Shown here: piece after piece, positions 6,825-8,248 of the stretch
Layout of the letters: every line of letters begins with the position of its first letter
Numbering within the stretch: position 1 is the stretch's first letter
From: Sulfurimonas sp.
GTDB lineage: Bacteria; Campylobacterota; Campylobacteria; Campylobacterales; Sulfurimonadaceae
Reading direction: 5' to 3'
DNA: 8,248 bases
Assembly (NCBI GenBank): GCA_027063295.1
Contig: JAMORZ010000121.1
Span: 1-8,248 of the forward strand
Translations under genes and position numbers: made by a program
The notes under the pieces: model-generated
Seen by the model: the letters and a program-made list of their open reading frames with translations, nothing else
Database searches by the model: none
What the model was told of the DNA's origin: nothing

Positions 6825-6830
6825 ATTATA
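6825..6830 (-). promoter_or_regulatory. Housekeeping sigma -10 box for rpsA
   Basis: The minus strand reads TTTTTTCGC-TATAAT-CACG, a perfect TATAAT whose T-rich upstream flank and lack of a -35 box are typical of Campylobacterota sigma-70 promoters. Transcription would begin around 6818, giving a leader of about 25 nt that contains the Shine-Dalgarno. This makes rpsA and the genes after it at least partly independent of ispH transcription. Confidence 0.72.
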
Positions 6831-6902
6831 GCGAAAAAATGATTATTTTGGTATTAAATAAAGAAGTTTATAGGGAAAAATAAGAAAAGAGTGAAACTTT
6901 TG

Positions 6903-7736
6903 TTAAGAATTCACCCTTTTTTCGATAGTATCTACAACATTTTGGATAATCCAATCAGGTGTAGAAGCACCAGCACTAATGCCACAGAGTTTTTTGTTTT
7001 CAAACCAAGTAAAGTCCAAATCTTTTTCATCTTCTATATGGTAAGAATCATAGCAATTCTCTTTTGCAATGTTGAAAAGTTGCTTTGTATTGGATGAGTT
7101 TTTCCCACCAATCACAACCATAACATCAGCTCTTTTTGAGAGTTTTCGTACTGCTTCTTGATTTTCAAAAGTTGCATTACAAATGGTATTGAATACTCTA
7201 ACCTCTTTATGGCGAGGGATAAGATACTCAGCTATCTGCATATAGTCTTCTACTTTACGAGTAGTTTGGGCGATGAGTGCTACTCTCTCTTTGAGTTTAA
7301 GCTCCTCTAGTTCTTGCGTGTTTGTTACAACAACTGCATCATGTGTTGCATAAGACTTTACCCCTTTGATCTCGGGGTGTGCCACATCCCCAAAGATCAC
7401 AACATCATAGCCATCTTCACTCATCTGTTGAGCTATCTCTTGAGGTTTTGTCACATAAGGGCATGTTGCATCAACAACATCAACCCCACTCTCTTTGAGT
7501 TTTGCAAGTTCATCTTTTACAATTCCGTGAGTTCTGACAATCGCTTTATCACCTGGCTGAAACACTTTATAGTCTTCAACTAGTCCAACTTTATAATCCT
7601 GATCAAGACGTGCTATCTCTTTTGAGTTGTGAATAAGTGGTCCATAAGTCGCCGCGTTTTGGTTCTCTTCTGCTATCTTGATAGCACGTTTAACACCAAA
7701 ACAAAAACCATAACTCTCTGCTAATTCTATCTTCAC
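6903..7736 (-). CDS. ispH: 4-hydroxy-3-methylbut-2-enyl diphosphate reductase (IspH/LytB)
   Basis: IspH is an iron-sulfur enzyme that converts HMBPP to IPP and DMAPP, the last step of the MEP isoprenoid pathway. The 277 residues are a little shorter than E. coli IspH but complete. The three cluster-ligand cysteines are present: C12 (GFCFGVKRA), C92 (DATCP) and C186 (NTICNAT). So are the substrate-contact histidines H36 (GPLIHN), H70 (RTHG) and H120 (VAHPEI), E122, T158/T159 (AQTTR), and the GGKNSSNT (210-217) and GISAGASTPDW (252-262) motifs. The start codon is GTG, overlapping the aroA stop as GTGA. It is supported by AAAGG at 7747-7751 and by the normal distance to C12. Coupling to aroA translation is therefore likely. 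No strong terminator follows the gene, so read-through into rpsA is possible. Confidence 0.97.
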   Translation of the reverse strand: MKIELAESYGFCFGVKRAIKIAEENQNAATYGPLIHNSKEIARLDQDYKVGLVEDYKVFQPGDKAIVRTHGIVKDELAKLKESGVDVVDATCPYVTKPQEIAQQMSEDGYDVVIFGDVAHPEIKGVKSYATHDAVVVTNTQELEELKLKERVALIAQTTRKVEDYMQIAEYLIPRHKEVRVFNTICNATFENQEAVRKLSKRADVMVVIGGKNSSNTKQLFNIAKENCYDSYHIEDEKDLDFTWFENKKLCGISAGASTPDWIIQNVVDTIEKRVNS

Positions 7737-8248
7737 GAAAAATCAACCTTTGTTATCTTCTGCAATAGTTCAAAAAAGTTTGGAAAAGAGGTGTTAATAC
7801 ACTCTAAGTCACTCACCTCCATACCACATTTAAGTCCAGCGATGATAAAACTCATAGCAATACGATGATCTCCATCACTCTCAACACTTCCACTATGAAG
7901 TTCACCACCTACTATACGATACCCATCTTTATACTCATGCACCTCTATACCACATGCACGAAGTCCTTCCACAACAGTTGCAATTCTATCTGATTCTTTA
8001 ACACGAAGCTCTTCTGCATTTTTCACAACTGATTCACCCGTAGCACAAGCCATAGCTATACTAAGAGCTGGAAGCTCATCGATGAGCCACGAGATGTTAT
8101 GCTCTACTGTGATGGCATGAAGTGGAGCATACTTTACTCTTATATTTCCTATTGGTTCATACTTGTTATCTGTAAGCTCGTAGCTGATATCTGCACCCAT
8201 CCTCTCAAGTGCTTTAAATGCCTCTATACGTGTAGGATTGAGTGTCAC
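7733..8248 (-). CDS. aroA: 3-phosphoshikimate 1-carboxyvinyltransferase (EPSP synthase), C-terminal part only
   Basis: EPSP synthase transfers the enolpyruvyl group of PEP to shikimate-3-phosphate, the sixth step of the shikimate pathway. The gene runs off the right edge, so only the last 171 residues (roughly 40% of a usual 425-430 residue protein) are visible. The GTG at the edge encodes an internal Val, not a start. Diagnostic motifs, numbered from the edge, are VTLNPTR (1-7), IDELPAL with the catalytic Asp (56-62, D57), LRVKESDRI (81-89), DGDHRIAMSF (125-134), and the closing NTSFPNFFELL (152-162). The 4-nt overlap with ispH indicates one transcript. In C. jejuni the same gene pair follows pheS-pheT (from memory), which may lie beyond the edge here. 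Confidence 0.95.
   Translation of the reverse strand: MTLNPTRIEAFKALERMGADISYELTDNKYEPIGNIRVKYAPLHAITVEHNISWLIDELPALSIAMACATGESVVKNAEELRVKESDRIATVVEGLRACGIEVHEYKDGYRIVGGELHSGSVESDGDHRIAMSFIIAGLKCGMEVSDLECINTSFPNFFELLQKITKVDFS
7747..7751 (-). promoter_or_regulatory. Shine-Dalgarno supporting the GTG start of ispH
   Basis: AAAGG on the minus strand lies ten bases before the GTG and within the last codons of aroA. Because no ATG is near, this site decides in favour of the GTG start. Confidence 0.6.

Noticed and set aside
6891..6914. Inverted repeat GTGAA/TTCAC at the end of ispH as a terminator
   Set aside because: Only five base pairs around a 14-base loop and without a clean T-run; too weak to call.
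6891..7583. Plus-strand open frames (6891-7097 and 7314-7583) opposite ispH
   Set aside because: They lie opposite conserved IspH motifs and their predicted proteins are cysteine- and phenylalanine-rich, as expected for antisense frames.

Overview
The window looks like chromosome of a Campylobacterota (epsilonproteobacterial) species, most like the Sulfurimonas/Sulfuricurvum group. The reasons are the AT-rich, tightly packed genes, a nap cluster ending in napL and napD, and a run aroA-ispH-rpsA-(membrane protein)-serA that matches, from memory, the order in Campylobacter jejuni. The genus is inference; no rRNA or other marker is present. I see no mobile element, tRNA, rRNA, CRISPR array or clear horizontal-transfer signature.

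Left part (1-1578, + strand): the 3' end of a periplasmic nitrate reductase (nap) operon. In order it holds the C-terminal part of a WD40-like NapL, a single-domain Aer/CetB-type PAS protein (predicted flavin redox sensor), NapD (chaperone for the NapA signal peptide) with a long extra C-terminal tail, and a 100-residue acidic protein I do not recognise. Gaps are 9, 21 and 1 nt, so these are very likely co-transcribed. An elaborate hairpin (1585-1634) separates them from the next gene.

Middle (1662-2929, + strand): one outer-membrane beta-barrel porin with its own Shine-Dalgarno sequence and a 9-bp terminator-like hairpin. The 170-bp gap at 2892-3061 lies between convergent units. It holds the porin terminator, an AT-rich stretch with two 10-bp palindromes, and a hairpin suited to end the leftward serA transcript.

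Right part (3062-8248, - strand): a leftward housekeeping run of aroA (3' part only), ispH, rpsA, a small membrane-anchored protein of unknown function, and serA. aroA/ispH overlap by 4 nt (GTGA) and the membrane protein/serA by 1 nt (TAATG). rpsA has its own TATAAT promoter in the 110-bp gap after ispH. The run joins aromatic amino-acid synthesis, the last step of the MEP isoprenoid pathway, ribosomal protein S1 and the first step of serine synthesis.

No dramatic new system is evident. The most interesting points are the flavin-PAS protein inside the nap operon, the unknown gene directly after napD, and the conserved-position membrane protein between rpsA and serA.
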